Shown piece by piece: positions 54,162 to 63,700 of a stretch of 64,000 bases of DNA. This stretch comes from an uncultured Bradyrhizobium sp. (GTDB lineage Bacteria; Pseudomonadota; Alphaproteobacteria; Rhizobiales; Xanthobacteraceae): assembly GCF_947648125.1 (NCBI RefSeq), contig NZ_CANSMR010000001.1, forward strand, positions 248,001-312,000, in the 5' to 3' direction. The position numbers and the translations under genes are program-made. The notes below the pieces were generated by a model. That model saw only the letters and a list, made by a program, of their open reading frames with translations, made no database searches and was not told where the DNA came from. Numbering within the stretch: position 1 is the stretch's first letter; each line of letters opens with the position of its first letter.

Positions 54162-55028
54162 TTAAGCTAATCCCACCTTGCGCTCGAACTCAACCGGGCT
54201 GAGGTAGCCGATGGTCGAGTGCCTGCGGGTCGTGTTGTAGAATCGTTCGATGTAGTCGAACACAGCGGCGCGTGCCTCGTCTCTGGTCCTGTAGGTTTTA
54301 CCTTCCGTCCTTTCGGTCTTGAGCGAGGAGAAGAAGCTCTCCATCGCCGCGTTGTCCCAGACGTTGCCGGAACGGCTCATGCTGCAGACGATGCCGTGGT
54401 CGGCCATCAGGCGCTGGAACTGCTCGCTGGTGTACTGACTGCCCTGGCCCGAGTGGTGTAACAGCGCATCCGGCTTGCCGCGGCGCCAGACGGCCATCAG
54501 CAAGGCATCGGTCACCAACTGAGCCGTCATGGCGGCGCTCATCGACCAACCCACCACGCGGCGTGAGAACAGGTCGATCACCGCCGCCACATAGAGCCAG
54601 CCCTCGGCGGTCCAGAGATAGGTGAAGTCGGCGATCCACTTCTGGTTCGGTCGCTCGGCAGCGAACTGCCGGTCCAGCAGGTTCGCCGGCACCGTCTCGA
54701 GCTGCCGATCGCCGCTGTCCTTCGGCAGGCGCCGCCGGCGCGGCCGTGCCCGCAACCCCTGCAGGCGCATCAGCCGTTCGATCTGGTGGAGGCCACAGTC
54801 CACTCCGTCGGCGAGCAGATCACGCCACACCCGGCGCGCGCCATAGGTGCGGTCGCTGGCCATGAAGCTGGCCTTGACCTTGCCGCCGAGCTCTTCGTCG
54901 CTGCGAGATCTGGCGCTGGGCGAGCGGTTCAGCCAGGCATGGAAGCCCGACCGCGACACCCCCAGCGCATCGCATAGCCATGCCACCGGCCAGATCGCCC
55001 GGTGCTTCGCGATGAAGACGAACTTCAT
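54162..55028 (-). CDS. IS3 transposase OrfB
   Basis: A 288-residue rve integrase-type transposase. HTH_21-like N-terminus (YGARRVWRDLLADGVDCG), DDE residues in WIADFTYLWTAEGWLYVAAV, LHHSGQGSQYTS and WDNAAMESFFSSLKTE, and C-terminal YNTTRRHSTIGYLSPVEFE. The DHGSQY motif reads HSGQGSQY: the usual Asp is Ser/Gly, so the second catalytic Asp appears lost. Confidence 0.88.
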   Translation of the reverse strand: MKFVFIAKHRAIWPVAWLCDALGVSRSGFHAWLNRSPSARSRSDEELGGKVKASFMASDRTYGARRVWRDLLADGVDCGLHQIERLMRLQGLRARPRRRRLPKDSGDRQLETVPANLLDRQFAAERPNQKWIADFTYLWTAEGWLYVAAVIDLFSRRVVGWSMSAAMTAQLVTDALLMAVWRRGKPDALLHHSGQGSQYTSEQFQRLMADHGIVCSMSRSGNVWDNAAMESFFSSLKTERTEGKTYRTRDEARAAVFDYIERFYNTTRRHSTIGYLSPVEFERKVGLA

Positions 55029-55061
55029 GTCGCTTCCTTCGCGAAGAAGGCTGCGGCCTTC

Positions 55062-56444
55062 CTAAGAAACAGCCGGATTGGCGTCCCCCGGAATGGCCTG
55101 CAACAGGAAGCCTAGCGATTTGGCCCTCCGCTGAAGGTTGGCGACGACGCGGCTGCGATATTGTTGCTCATATTGGTTGGCACCCGGATCCCTGTAGCTC
55201 AGGCCGTGCCGGAGCGTGTTGTAGAATAAGACCGCAATCTTGCGGGCGGTCGCCGTTACGGCCTTCGACTTACCTGCCCGTGAGGACAGCCGACGATAGA
55301 ATGCTCCCAGCGCTGTATCACTTCGACCGACCGTTGTGGCCGCCAACCGCAACAGCGCGGCTGCCCGACTGGAGGATCGTCGCGTACGCGAAGACAGCAC
55401 CTTGCCGCCGGAGATCTTGTTGCCCGGTGCGAGACAGAGCCAGGAGGTGAAGTGCTTGGCGGTCGGCCATGCCCTCAGATCTGTGCCGCACTCGCCGATG
55501 AGCTTCAAGGCGAGCGACGGACCCAACCCATGGATCTCGGTCAGATCGACGCCGAGCACACCATACAGCGCGGTCCTGACATCGAACGTGGGTGTGTTGA
55601 CCTGCTTGGTCTTTACGCGTGGCCTGGGTAACTTTCTGCCCGGTTTTGTCCCTCTGTCGCCCAACGCAGCGATCAAGACTTCGAGCTTGCGATCGCAGTC
55701 CAGCATCTTCGCCTGGTAGACGTCGTAGAGTTCCAGCGATTGGGTCAGGGCGAAGATATGTTCATGTCGGTTGTTGCCCACCAGTGCGGCGCGGATCGTC
55801 TCTATGGAAGAATGGCAGCGTGCATCCCGGTAGGTCGCCAACACGTCGGGATTGCGTTCGCCCGCAACAATAGCTCGGATGATCCGCATGCCAGTCGCAC
55901 CCGTGATATCCGAGACCACGTGATGGAGCTGCAGGTTCATCTCCATCAGGGCCTTCTGCATATGCTGGATATGCGCAGCGGCATATTCCACCAACCGCTC
56001 CCGCTGGCGCAAATAGGCGCGCAGGGTTGCAATCTCGGCATCAGGTCTGAAGCTGCCGCGTAACAGGCCATAGGAATGAAGCTGGCGCAACCATGCGGCA
56101 TCGCTGACATCGCTTTTGCGCCCGGGCACGTTCTTTGCGTAGCGAGCGTTGACCAGAATGACCTCAAACCCGCGCTGCTCCAGGATCTCGTAAACCGGGA
56201 TCCAATAGACCCCGGTGGATTCCATCGCGACACTCGTCACGCCGCAGGCCTTAAACCAGTCTGCCAGATGATGCAGGTCTTCTGTGAATGTGCCGAACGT
56301 GCGCACCGGCATATCAGTGCAGGCTGGGTTCACCGCAGCCATGTGCATCTTTGATCCGATGTCGATGGCGGCCGCGCCGACATTGACCGGCTTCAGCTCC
56401 GGGCGGTTACTAGTCGTCCTCTTGGGCATAAGCGGGTCCTCCAT
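55062..56444 (-). CDS. IS1111/IS110-family transposase (intact)
   Basis: A 460-residue DEDD transposase: GAAAIDIGSKMHMAAV, VAMESTGVYWIPVYEIL, KNVPGRKSDVSDAAWLRQLH and the C-terminal Transposase_20 domain (IHGLGPSLALKLIGECGTDL, CLAPGNKISGGKVLSS). An in-frame ATG 15 bases downstream is also possible. It sits between OrfA and OrfB of an IS3 element. Confidence 0.92.
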   Translation of the reverse strand: MEDPLMPKRTTSNRPELKPVNVGAAAIDIGSKMHMAAVNPACTDMPVRTFGTFTEDLHHLADWFKACGVTSVAMESTGVYWIPVYEILEQRGFEVILVNARYAKNVPGRKSDVSDAAWLRQLHSYGLLRGSFRPDAEIATLRAYLRQRERLVEYAAAHIQHMQKALMEMNLQLHHVVSDITGATGMRIIRAIVAGERNPDVLATYRDARCHSSIETIRAALVGNNRHEHIFALTQSLELYDVYQAKMLDCDRKLEVLIAALGDRGTKPGRKLPRPRVKTKQVNTPTFDVRTALYGVLGVDLTEIHGLGPSLALKLIGECGTDLRAWPTAKHFTSWLCLAPGNKISGGKVLSSRTRRSSSRAAALLRLAATTVGRSDTALGAFYRRLSSRAGKSKAVTATARKIAVLFYNTLRHGLSYRDPGANQYEQQYRSRVVANLQRRAKSLGFLLQAIPGDANPAVS

Positions 56445-56648
56445 TTAATGATGGGCAGGAGGGTCTGGGTTATGCCAATCGTCATCTTCCTAATCGGGAT
56501 CGCCGCCGGAGCAGCGTCACCACTCCCAAGTCCGCATGCACCCATGGACCACGTTTTTTAACGGGGATTCTGCCTCCAATAAGCTGACGGCCGCTACCCT
56601 CCCAGCCAAGAAGATAGCACAAGGCTGTTTCTACCCCGCGCAGGTGCG

Positions 56649-56921
56649 TCACAACGCTGGACAGTTTTTTAGGATATCCCGCTCGGCCTTTAACTTGGCG
56701 ACCTCACGGCGCAACCGCTCGATCTCCTGCTGCTCCGGCTTCATCTGGCCATGACCGGGAAAGGCCTGTACCGGGTCGGAGCCGAACTCCTTGACCCACT
56801 TGCGCAGCACGTTCTCATGAACGTCCAGGTCGCGGCCGGCTTGCGCCACCGATACCCCGCGTTCCCTGACCAGCTTGACCGCCTCGACCTTGAACTCGCG
56901 ACTGAACTTCCGTCTCTTCAT
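56649..56921 (-). pseudogene. IS3 OrfA, cut at its 3' end
   Basis: A 90-residue HTH_8-type Orf[21 protein letters not shown] and a leucine-zipper-like tail (QQEIERLRREVAKLKAERDI). It ends ILKNCPAL: after AAAAAA the sequence switches to the inserted element, removing the A-rich frameshift site that normally links OrfA to OrfB. Confidence 0.85.
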
Positions 56922-56978
56922 CGCCCACCTCCGGCTTCATGAAACACCTAATCTCGGTGTCCATCAAACCGGCAGCAG

Positions 56979-57810
56979 TGAACCGCCCCGGGTTTGCCGG
57001 AGGCTCCAACTCCTGAGAGGATGGAGCCATGACAAGCAAGACGACGAACAAGTTTTCACCCGAGGTCCGGGCCCGTGCGGTTCGGATGGTTCTGGATCAG
57101 GCGAGCGAGCATCCGTCGCGCTGGGCGGCGGTGACCTCGATTGCGGCCAAGATTGGCTGCACGCCGCAGACGCTGCATGACTGGGTCAAGAAGGCCGAGG
57201 TCGACAGCGGGCAGCGAGCCGGTGTTCCGACCGACATGGCCGAGAAGCTGAAGGCCCTGGAACGGGAGAACCGCGAGCTTCGGCAGGCCAACGAGATCCT
57301 GCGCAAGGCAAGCGCCTATTTTGCGACGGGACCGCCGGTCCAAGCCATGATCGCCTTCATCGACGATCATCGTGGGGCGTATGGGGTCGAGCCGATCTGC
57401 AAGGTCTTGCCGATCGCCCCCTCGACCTACCACGCCCATGTGGCTAGGCGGCGCGATCCGACCAAGCTGTCGGCGCGCGCCAGGCAGGACGCTGCCCTGA
57501 AGATCGAGGTTCGGCGCGTGTTCGATCAGAACTTCTCTGTCTACGGCGTGCGCAAGATCTGGCGACAGCTCAAGCGCGAAGGCTTCGATGTTGCCCGTTG
57601 CACAGTGTCGCGACTGATGGGGGACATGGGTTTGCAAGGGGTCATCCGCGGCAAGCCCGTCAAGACCACGATCAGCGACAAGGCCGCGCCATGCCCGCTG
57701 GATCACGTCAACCGCCAGTTCAAGGTCCCCAGACCGAACGTTCTCTGGCTTTCCGACTTCACCTATGTCGCGACCTGGACCGGCTTCGTCTACGTCGCGT
57801 TTGTCATCGA
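56979..57810 (+). mobile_element. IS3-family element, truncated
   Basis: The left end TGAACCGCCCCGGG begins at 56979, right beside the previous element. The gene from ATG 57029 encodes OrfA ([20 protein letters not shown]) and OrfB joined in one frame, with [20 protein letters not shown] containing the first catalytic Asp. Similarity stops at VAFVID near 57800; the frame then runs into unrelated sequence to 57976. The other catalytic residues and the right end are missing. Confidence 0.8.
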
Positions 57811-58318
57811 TGGCCTCGATGTAGGCCACCTCGTCGTCGGTCATTCCGACGAGGGCTTTTGCTTTGGAATCAAAGATGGAATCAAACGGGCGGGCCGGAA
57901 TGGAAAAATCCTTGTGTGGCAACGGATTATTGCGGGGTTCGATCCCTCCCGCCCCAGCCAGCGCTTAAGCTGCTGAGTTCGTTGTCGAAACAAACTCCAT
58001 TCCCACCGAATACTTCGAGCGCGTTTGGAAATAGATTTTAAGGCTCGGTTGAGTATCGAGTTAAACGAGCATTGCGTTGGCCATATTGGCTTATCTCCAT
58101 CGGTCTCATCACCAACATATACCGTGGAGACCACTTGGATAGGCTGGCCATGCTCTCATCGTAGAATAGAGGGCTGCGGCGAACAAATCGGACAACCCGT
58201 CGAATAATGCACCTGGGTGCCTCTCATAAGTCTTCATTCGAACGAGAAGCAAAGGACGCGGGTCTGAACAGTGCGCGAGACTGCTGCGAAAAAATGAGCG
58301 TACGCGCGCGCGGTTTGG
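57811..58318. other. unassigned region between IS3 remnant and Argonaute operon
   Basis: No gene recognised. Positions 57931-57960 contain GGGGTTCGATCCCTCCCGCC, which resembles the T-arm and acceptor end of a tRNA, but no complete cloverleaf can be built. It could be a relic attachment site at the edge of the defence island. The remainder is lower in GC than its surroundings and shows no open frame with family features. Confidence 0.4.
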
Positions 58319-59749
58319 CTACATGAACAAACGCACCGGATATGAGTGCGGTTGAAGTCTGGGCATGCGCTTGACGATCGTGGCGAGCGTCCCAGCAAAA
58401 TTAAGTGTCACGGGCAGGCGGTCGTAAGGCCCGTCATTGTTCCAGTCCATTTTGGTCAGCGCGAGGGTCTCGCGGCAGAGATCATCAATGCCACCCAGGC
58501 CAGCGTGACGAACCAGAAGCAGCGGCTCCGGCGTGCCCTTGCCCTCCTTGTAGTAGTCCTTGCCCTTGGCCACGGCCGGAAGGTTACCCTGCGTCCAAAG
58601 CAAAGCCTCGTGCGGACCAAGCTGGAACGTGCTGCCGCGCTGGCATGGATAGCCGTGCGGGCGCTGTGGTCCGGCGATGAGCACTCCGCGCCAGCCGCAG
58701 CTCTGCTGCACATGAACCAGTTCGATCGAATCCGCGTTCGGGAGGGCATCGAAAACCCCCTCGATCTCGTCGGACCGAAACTCGGTGTTCTTGTGAACAA
58801 CGATGCGCCGTGGCGGATCGCCCGAGTGCTTGCGCTGATAGATGCCCAGGCTGCGGGCCATCACCTTCAGCATCTGATCGCGGCGAAGATACGGGTTCTT
58901 GCCAAACATCTGGACGCCATCGGCCTCATAGGCCACGAACTCGAGACCCGATCCCTCAGCGTCAAAGACCTGACTACAACAGATCGCAAAGCGTTGCGTG
59001 GACTCGCCGCCGGCGCGCAGCGCATAGTCGATGCCGATGAACGCCGTGCCGGGCTCGACATCGGCAAGCACCCAAGGCGTGCCGCCGGCTTTGGTATAAA
59101 GCGCGATGCCCAGGCGCCAGGCAACGCTGCAGCGGCAATAATAGTTCAGCGCGCTGTCCTCGCGCAGGAATTGCACGCAAATCCCCTCGGACGCGGCATA
59201 AGCCTTCACATAGTCGTGGAGATCGAAATCGTCGCCTGCCGGTCCCCGAAAGGCCGGCGACCAGCTCTCCTTGAGCAAAATGACAACGATATCGAAACTG
59301 TCACGCGCGTTACGCAACGCAAAAAGTGCTCGCGTCAGGGCTTCAGCCAACACCACGTGGGGTTTCGCAGCAGCTTCGATCTCTCCGTCGAGGTCTTGCG
59401 ACAAAAGGATCCGGCTCGCCGCGGCCCCGCGCGCCATTCGCACTCCGAACACCTTCTCAAAGCCGGGGAAGGGCGGCAGATACTGCTTTCGCTCCCGCGG
59501 CTGATGCACCTGTTCGAGTTCGCGCATTTGGCGTACCAGCGCTTCCTCGAGCTCGGCCGGCACGATCATCCCGACCCGGATCGGGTTCGGGACCGGCGAC
59601 AACTTGCCAAGGCTATAGGGCCCGAAACGGATGAGTCCTTCCATCGGATGGAGATCGGTGGCCTGCGGATCGTTGGAGCCAAAGCGAAGCTTCGGTTCTG
59701 GCAGCACGACATGGCCGGGCAGGCGGAAAGGCTGGGTGGCGGTGCTCAT
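58319..59749 (-). CDS. short prokaryotic Argonaute (MID-PIWI)
   Basis: A 476-residue short pAgo, the normal size for MID-PIWI proteins without N and PAZ domains. GGTPWVLADVEPGTAFIGID near 225-244 and RRIVVHKNTEF near 315-325 fit the PIWI RNase H fold, and the C-terminus ends with the hydrophobic PVRLFM expected for guide 5'-end and PIWI contacts. Short pAgos lack the catalytic tetrad and act as guide-directed sensors. The gene overlaps the SIR2-APAZ gene by ATGA, defining a SPARSA-type two-gene system. Confidence 0.88.
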   Translation of the reverse strand: MSTATQPFRLPGHVVLPEPKLRFGSNDPQATDLHPMEGLIRFGPYSLGKLSPVPNPIRVGMIVPAELEEALVRQMRELEQVHQPRERKQYLPPFPGFEKVFGVRMARGAAASRILLSQDLDGEIEAAAKPHVVLAEALTRALFALRNARDSFDIVVILLKESWSPAFRGPAGDDFDLHDYVKAYAASEGICVQFLREDSALNYYCRCSVAWRLGIALYTKAGGTPWVLADVEPGTAFIGIDYALRAGGESTQRFAICCSQVFDAEGSGLEFVAYEADGVQMFGKNPYLRRDQMLKVMARSLGIYQRKHSGDPPRRIVVHKNTEFRSDEIEGVFDALPNADSIELVHVQQSCGWRGVLIAGPQRPHGYPCQRGSTFQLGPHEALLWTQGNLPAVAKGKDYYKEGKGTPEPLLLVRHAGLGGIDDLCRETLALTKMDWNNDGPYDRLPVTLNFAGTLATIVKRMPRLQPHSYPVRLFM

Positions 59750-61431
59750 CTCTTTCCAATCCCGCTGAACGCAGAGATCCGCAGAATCTCGAATTCTGCG
59801 TCGATGCCGTCCGCGATGCCGAACGCCTTGAGACGCACGGTCGGCTCTCGACCCACAATCAAGCTGATCCAGCCGTCCAGCATGGCGTTGGCGAGGCGAT
59901 TGTGTCGACGCGCGCGCCGCTCGCGTACAAACTCGCGTGTTAGTTCGACCGTTTCGTCAGATGCGTCTGCGGCAAGCTCAGTGACGACGATAGGCTCAAC
60001 CAGAAGCCAGAGCTGTTCAAGACGGAAATCGACGCGCAGGCCACAAGCTTCGCTCCAGACGACGTCGGTGTTGGGTACAGTGCCCGATACGATATCCACG
60101 GGCTTGGCAGTCGCGGTGTTGAAAATCGACGGCTTTACCTGCTCCGGCACCGGTCGAAGGCGCACTCGATTGCCCCGACGTTCCAGGGTTAAGCCGGGCC
60201 GGCCTGCAATTGCGCGGAATAGTGCATCGCGGACAAGGGCGCGTTCACCTCCCTCCTTGACCAGCCTCTTCGAGGACAGGGGATGGTGGTCGAAGACCTT
60301 GATGCCAAAAGGCTCGAACGCTTTGCGAATATCGTTGTCCCGTCCGAAGGCCAGAACACCGTCACGGGTGCGATGCGCGATGATGTCGACACCGATCTTC
60401 GCAATGGCTTCCTCGATCTCCTTGTCGCCGCCGATCGTGCAGTCGACGATACGGCAAAGCGCTGGCCCCGAGCTGACCGCGAGCGCGTTCATGCGTATGG
60501 CCGGCACCGCCGCAGTGCTCGGCCGGAGCTTGGCGGTCGCGAGCCGCGGCCGAGGGGCGCCGGTAAGGCTGGCGAGCTTGTCAGCGGTCTGCGGCAGGAA
60601 CCGGAGGAGATCAGAAAAAAGCTCGTCGAAAGACTCCGCCTCCACAATATGGGCGTCAATCCCCACCGTGCGGGCGCGGGCGATCAGTTCGGTGACCGCG
60701 CGGTAGGGCGTGTCCTGGCCGCGCTTGAACCAGAAGAGGCCGCCCGGGAAGCCACGCCCCTCGTCGAGGGCCTCGTTCAACCCGTCCATGATCGAAGCGT
60801 CGCGGCCGCTATAGCCAATGACGGCAAGCCCTTGCCGGCGGCAGGCGTCAACGAGGTTGCGCCGCATCTCGGCATCCTGTTGGCGGAGCTCCGCGTCAGT
60901 ATTCTTGAGCGAGTCGGAATGGTAGTCGCCATGCAACTTGCCATAGACAGGCCAGCGGTTTTCATCGACAGCTCGTCGAATTTTCTCGGGCTCCTTCAAG
61001 TCGGCGACGACCAGCCGTCCTGTGCCACCTAGATGCTCTGCCGCGGCATCCTCCACCGAGCGGTCGAAATTGGTGGTCCAGACGATCCGGCAGAGATCCT
61101 GCGCCATCAGAAGCGCGAGCGCATGATGACCGAAGGACGGCTTTCCGCGCGCGATCAGCTCATCGAGATAGGCGCGACGGTCTTTCGGCGAGTGATAGGT
61201 CGCCTCGAAATAGGCGGAATATTCAGTCTCCGACCCCGCACCCGGAAAGCCGCCGATGGCATCGAAATGCGCCTGCAGCTTGCGTTGGACGGCGGGCTCC
61301 CCGATGTCGGTGATCGCCGAGGGCGGCAGCTTCTTTTGCGAGCGATAGAGCCGCTGCTTGAAGTCCCAGATCATGTCGCCGGCAGTCTTGATCCCGGCAG
61401 CCCGGGACGCGCCGGCGCCGAGAAACCACAT
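59746..61431 (-). CDS. SIR2-APAZ effector of a short-Argonaute system
   Basis: At least 561 residues. SIR2 domain (1 to about 270): GAGAS at 5-9, Asn121 in WTTNFDRS and His167 in GKLHGDYH, the NADase residues. The rest is the APAZ region that binds the pAgo. On recognition of invader nucleic acid such complexes deplete NAD+ and stop growth. The ATG at 61431 places GAGAS only four residues from the start; the same frame stays open for about 50 codons upstream (encoding DIPAFLRLFQLRGAQI) but contains no ATG, GTG or TTG. The true start is uncertain. Confidence 0.88.
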   Translation of the reverse strand: MWFLGAGASRAAGIKTAGDMIWDFKQRLYRSQKKLPPSAITDIGEPAVQRKLQAHFDAIGGFPGAGSETEYSAYFEATYHSPKDRRAYLDELIARGKPSFGHHALALLMAQDLCRIVWTTNFDRSVEDAAAEHLGGTGRLVVADLKEPEKIRRAVDENRWPVYGKLHGDYHSDSLKNTDAELRQQDAEMRRNLVDACRRQGLAVIGYSGRDASIMDGLNEALDEGRGFPGGLFWFKRGQDTPYRAVTELIARARTVGIDAHIVEAESFDELFSDLLRFLPQTADKLASLTGAPRPRLATAKLRPSTAAVPAIRMNALAVSSGPALCRIVDCTIGGDKEIEEAIAKIGVDIIAHRTRDGVLAFGRDNDIRKAFEPFGIKVFDHHPLSSKRLVKEGGERALVRDALFRAIAGRPGLTLERRGNRVRLRPVPEQVKPSIFNTATAKPVDIVSGTVPNTDVVWSEACGLRVDFRLEQLWLLVEPIVVTELAADASDETVELTREFVRERRARRHNRLANAMLDGWISLIVGREPTVRLKAFGIADGIDAEFEILRISAFSGIGKR

Positions 61432-61714
61432 GATCTGCGCTCCGCGAAGCTGGAAGAGACGAAGGAACGCCGGAATGTCGAGCGGCCGAATGGCCTCGTC
61501 GTCCGTCCCGGGCGCAACGGCGGATGTGTCCTCTGAGGGAACGGGGCGGACAAAACCTGACGGCTTTATGGAACGGGCGGAGCTTATGGCGGTGACCTCA
61601 ACTCAAATGGCAATGAAATCTTGTGGTATCTGAAGACGATCTCGGTGAAACTGCAACCAGGACGTGAGTCCGTCCCGCTAGCGCTGAGTTGTCCGGCACC
61701 GAGCGCTCGGTCGA
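61432..61714. other. divergent spacer between SIR2-APAZ and GHKL genes
   Basis: About 280 bases. The half next to the SIR2 gene looks like coding sequence for its N-terminus (see that entry). The remainder should hold promoters for both directions. No operator-like repeat was found. Confidence 0.45.
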
Positions 61715-62581
61715 GTGACCATGAGGGAAAAGGTGGGGGGCGTTTTGGACGAGCCACGGCGCGTCAGCGCGCACTTCGACGTTGTTGACGATCTCCTGTG
61801 GCAGGCAGTTGCGGGCCGATTGCCGGAGCTCGGATCGATTGCGCTCGCCCGGTCGGGGCGGATCGGGCCGCTCATCGAGCTCGCGATGGCGGCGGTCGCC
61901 GCGCCAGAGGCCTATCAGGCCGTCACGGTCGAGCCTCCGGTATTTGACCAGGTGACGCGAGCGCTTCGCGACAGCGTAATCAGCGGCGCCGCAGCGCACG
62001 ATCGCGCCGGCGTGTTTCCCCTGTCGCGCCTCAAGTCCGGGAGAGACGGTGCGGACGAGATCGCCTGGGAGCAATGGGCCATGCACGCGGAAAACGCTGC
62101 GGTGGCGGCGGGCCTGGCGAAGGGCCTTGTCGCCGGCCTGATGGGAGCCCTCGGCGAGCTTCAGGACAATGTGTTCGAGCACAGCGGCCGTCCTGAAACT
62201 GGCGTCATCGCCTATGCCGCCGGCGATGGCACATTCGAATTTGTCGTCGCCGACGCCGGCCGGGGTGTGCTTGCAAGCCTGCGGGAAAATCCGGAGTTTG
62301 CCGGCCTCGAAGACTCTGGTGCGGCGTTGCGGGTCGCGGCGTCCGACGGCGCCTCGCGGTACGCGCGCAGCACGGGCCACGGTTACGGCATTGGTCAGTT
62401 GTTTCGCGCCCTTGCCCATGATGCCGCCGAGCTAAGGTTTCGCAGTGGCGATCACGCACTGCGGCTCTGGGGCGACGCCCCGAGCCTCACCGGGCAGGTG
62501 GACTTGATGCAAAAGGCCTGGCTGGACGGCCTCTCCATTTCCGTTCGCTGCGCGCCGGATGCGGCGCGACGTCGGACGTAG
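61715..62581 (+). CDS. GHKL-type ATPase domain protein
   Basis: A 288-residue protein; the C-terminal half is a HATPase_c fold: N box ELQDNVFEHSG near 150-160, G1 box VADAGRGV near 177-184 and G2 box GHGYGIGQLF near 222-231. The N-terminal half is helical and unassigned. No histidine phosphoacceptor or receiver is present. ATG 61715 and 61721 are both possible. It diverges from the Argonaute operon and overlaps the tail of the convergent Cys-rich gene by 150 bases. Role unknown. Confidence 0.75.
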   Translation: MTMREKVGGVLDEPRRVSAHFDVVDDLLWQAVAGRLPELGSIALARSGRIGPLIELAMAAVAAPEAYQAVTVEPPVFDQVTRALRDSVISGAAAHDRAGVFPLSRLKSGRDGADEIAWEQWAMHAENAAVAAGLAKGLVAGLMGALGELQDNVFEHSGRPETGVIAYAAGDGTFEFVVADAGRGVLASLRENPEFAGLEDSGAALRVAASDGASRYARSTGHGYGIGQLFRALAHDAAELRFRSGDHALRLWGDAPSLTGQVDLMQKAWLDGLSISVRCAPDAARRRT

Positions 62582-63700
62582 TCGCACCGGGGGGCTTTCC
62601 GCCTCATAGGAAGCCCGGACGAGCGCGACGTTGTGCGCTAGAAGGTCGTCGATCGGCGCGCCGTTCAGGGTCGGGAATTTCGCCCATTTGAGACGCCCGG
62701 ACTCGGTCAAATAGGCGCGTCGCCGCCGCATGGTGCGGGAAAACGCTTCAGTCTCGATCAGAGAAACCTTGTCGAAATGGCACCGCAGCACGCCGAGTCT
62801 GCGGCCACCGCCCCGGATGACCAGCGCGAGCGGACGATTGACGCGGTCAGCGAGCGCAGAGAGCTGGGCGACATGCCAGTCGAACCGCTCGCCGCGGCCG
62901 CAGCCCGTCGCGAACTCGAAGGCGAGAATCTCGATCTCGGGACGTTCGGCGATGAGGTTGCCCCAGCGGACGTAATCATGCCGCGTGCGGGCGTTGATGT
63001 GCAGCGCAGCCGGCAGGCCTGCCGCAGCCATCTCCGTCCAAGCCAGCAGGATCCGCTTCATGCCGTGGAGATTGTCGGTACGCGGCACGTCGGTCAGCAC
63101 GCTGTAATTCGGCGTGCTGATGAGCGCGACACCGAGCGCCTTCAGCGCGGCGAGAATCGCGCCGCGTTCCTTCAGCTCCCACCAGCGTTCGATCGGGCTA
63201 TCCTTGTCGACACCCGACACGACGATCGTCGCGCCTTCGGTGAAGCGGAAGCGATCGGCGAGTTCGGCACGGGAGGTAACATGCGGCTTGCCGGTTGCGA
63301 GATTGATAAGCTCGTACAGCGACAGCGCGACCACCGGCTCGTCAAGGGCCGCCACACGCCGGTAGCCGTGGTCAACGAAGGGCACGATCATCGGCAGGTC
63401 GGGAACGCCGTTCGCCGGAACGCGCGGCGCGTTCTCGAAGCCCAAGCCACGCACTTCGCGCATGCGGGCGACGAAAAGGCTTGGATTGAACCGGCAGACC
63501 ATGTCGCACTTGCTCTTGTCCTTGCAGGAGCAGAGGTCGCGGCAATCGACGATGCCGGCGTCGGTATGGACGCCGCCACAACGGTCACGCTCGAGGCAGG
63601 TCGGGCAGCCCAGCGACTGTGTGTGCTGCGTCGCATCATCCCAAAGCCGCTGCGGTTGCGGGAAACGGCGTGACGGTTCGTGGGGCGGCCGGTCGTTCAT
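62432..63700 (-). CDS. Cys-rich protein of unknown function (DUF4417-like core)
   Basis: A 422-residue protein. The N-terminus has eight Cys in 40 residues (CPTCLERDRC...CRDLCSCKDKSKCDMVC), suggesting a metal or Fe-S centre. The middle (LGVALISTPNYSVLTDVPRT, AAALHINARTRHDYVRWGNL, AFEFATGCGRGERFDWHVAQ) reads like a TIM-barrel-like domain similar to DUF4417 proteins. The last 60 residues overlap the opposite GHKL gene and are of low complexity. Its ATG overlaps the stop of the gene at its right (ATGA). Confidence 0.7.
   Translation of the reverse strand: MNDRPPHEPSRRFPQPQRLWDDATQHTQSLGCPTCLERDRCGGVHTDAGIVDCRDLCSCKDKSKCDMVCRFNPSLFVARMREVRGLGFENAPRVPANGVPDLPMIVPFVDHGYRRVAALDEPVVALSLYELINLATGKPHVTSRAELADRFRFTEGATIVVSGVDKDSPIERWWELKERGAILAALKALGVALISTPNYSVLTDVPRTDNLHGMKRILLAWTEMAAAGLPAALHINARTRHDYVRWGNLIAERPEIEILAFEFATGCGRGERFDWHVAQLSALADRVNRPLALVIRGGGRRLGVLRCHFDKVSLIETEAFSRTMRRRRAYLTESGRLKWAKFPTLNGAPIDDLLAHNVALVRASYEAESPPVRLRPTSRRIRRAANGNGEAVQPGLLHQVHLPGEARGVAPEPQCVIATAKP

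Larger units (their letters stand above)
54137..56977 (-). mobile_element. IS3-family element, interrupted by an IS1111/IS110-type element
   Basis: Near-identical inverted ends: CTGCTGCTGGTTTGATGGAC at the left and, on the other strand, CTGCTGCCGGTTTGATGGAC at the right (to about 56977). OrfA (56649-56921) and OrfB (54162-55028) belong to this element but are separated by about 1.6 kb containing another transposase gene. The right end abuts a second IS3 element. Confidence 0.8.

Noticed and set aside
57056-57922. Leftward frame opposite the IS3 fusion transposase
   Set aside because: Mostly antisense of the transposase. Its first 35 codons lie in unassigned DNA ([20 protein letters not shown]) and could be a remnant, but no family was recognised.
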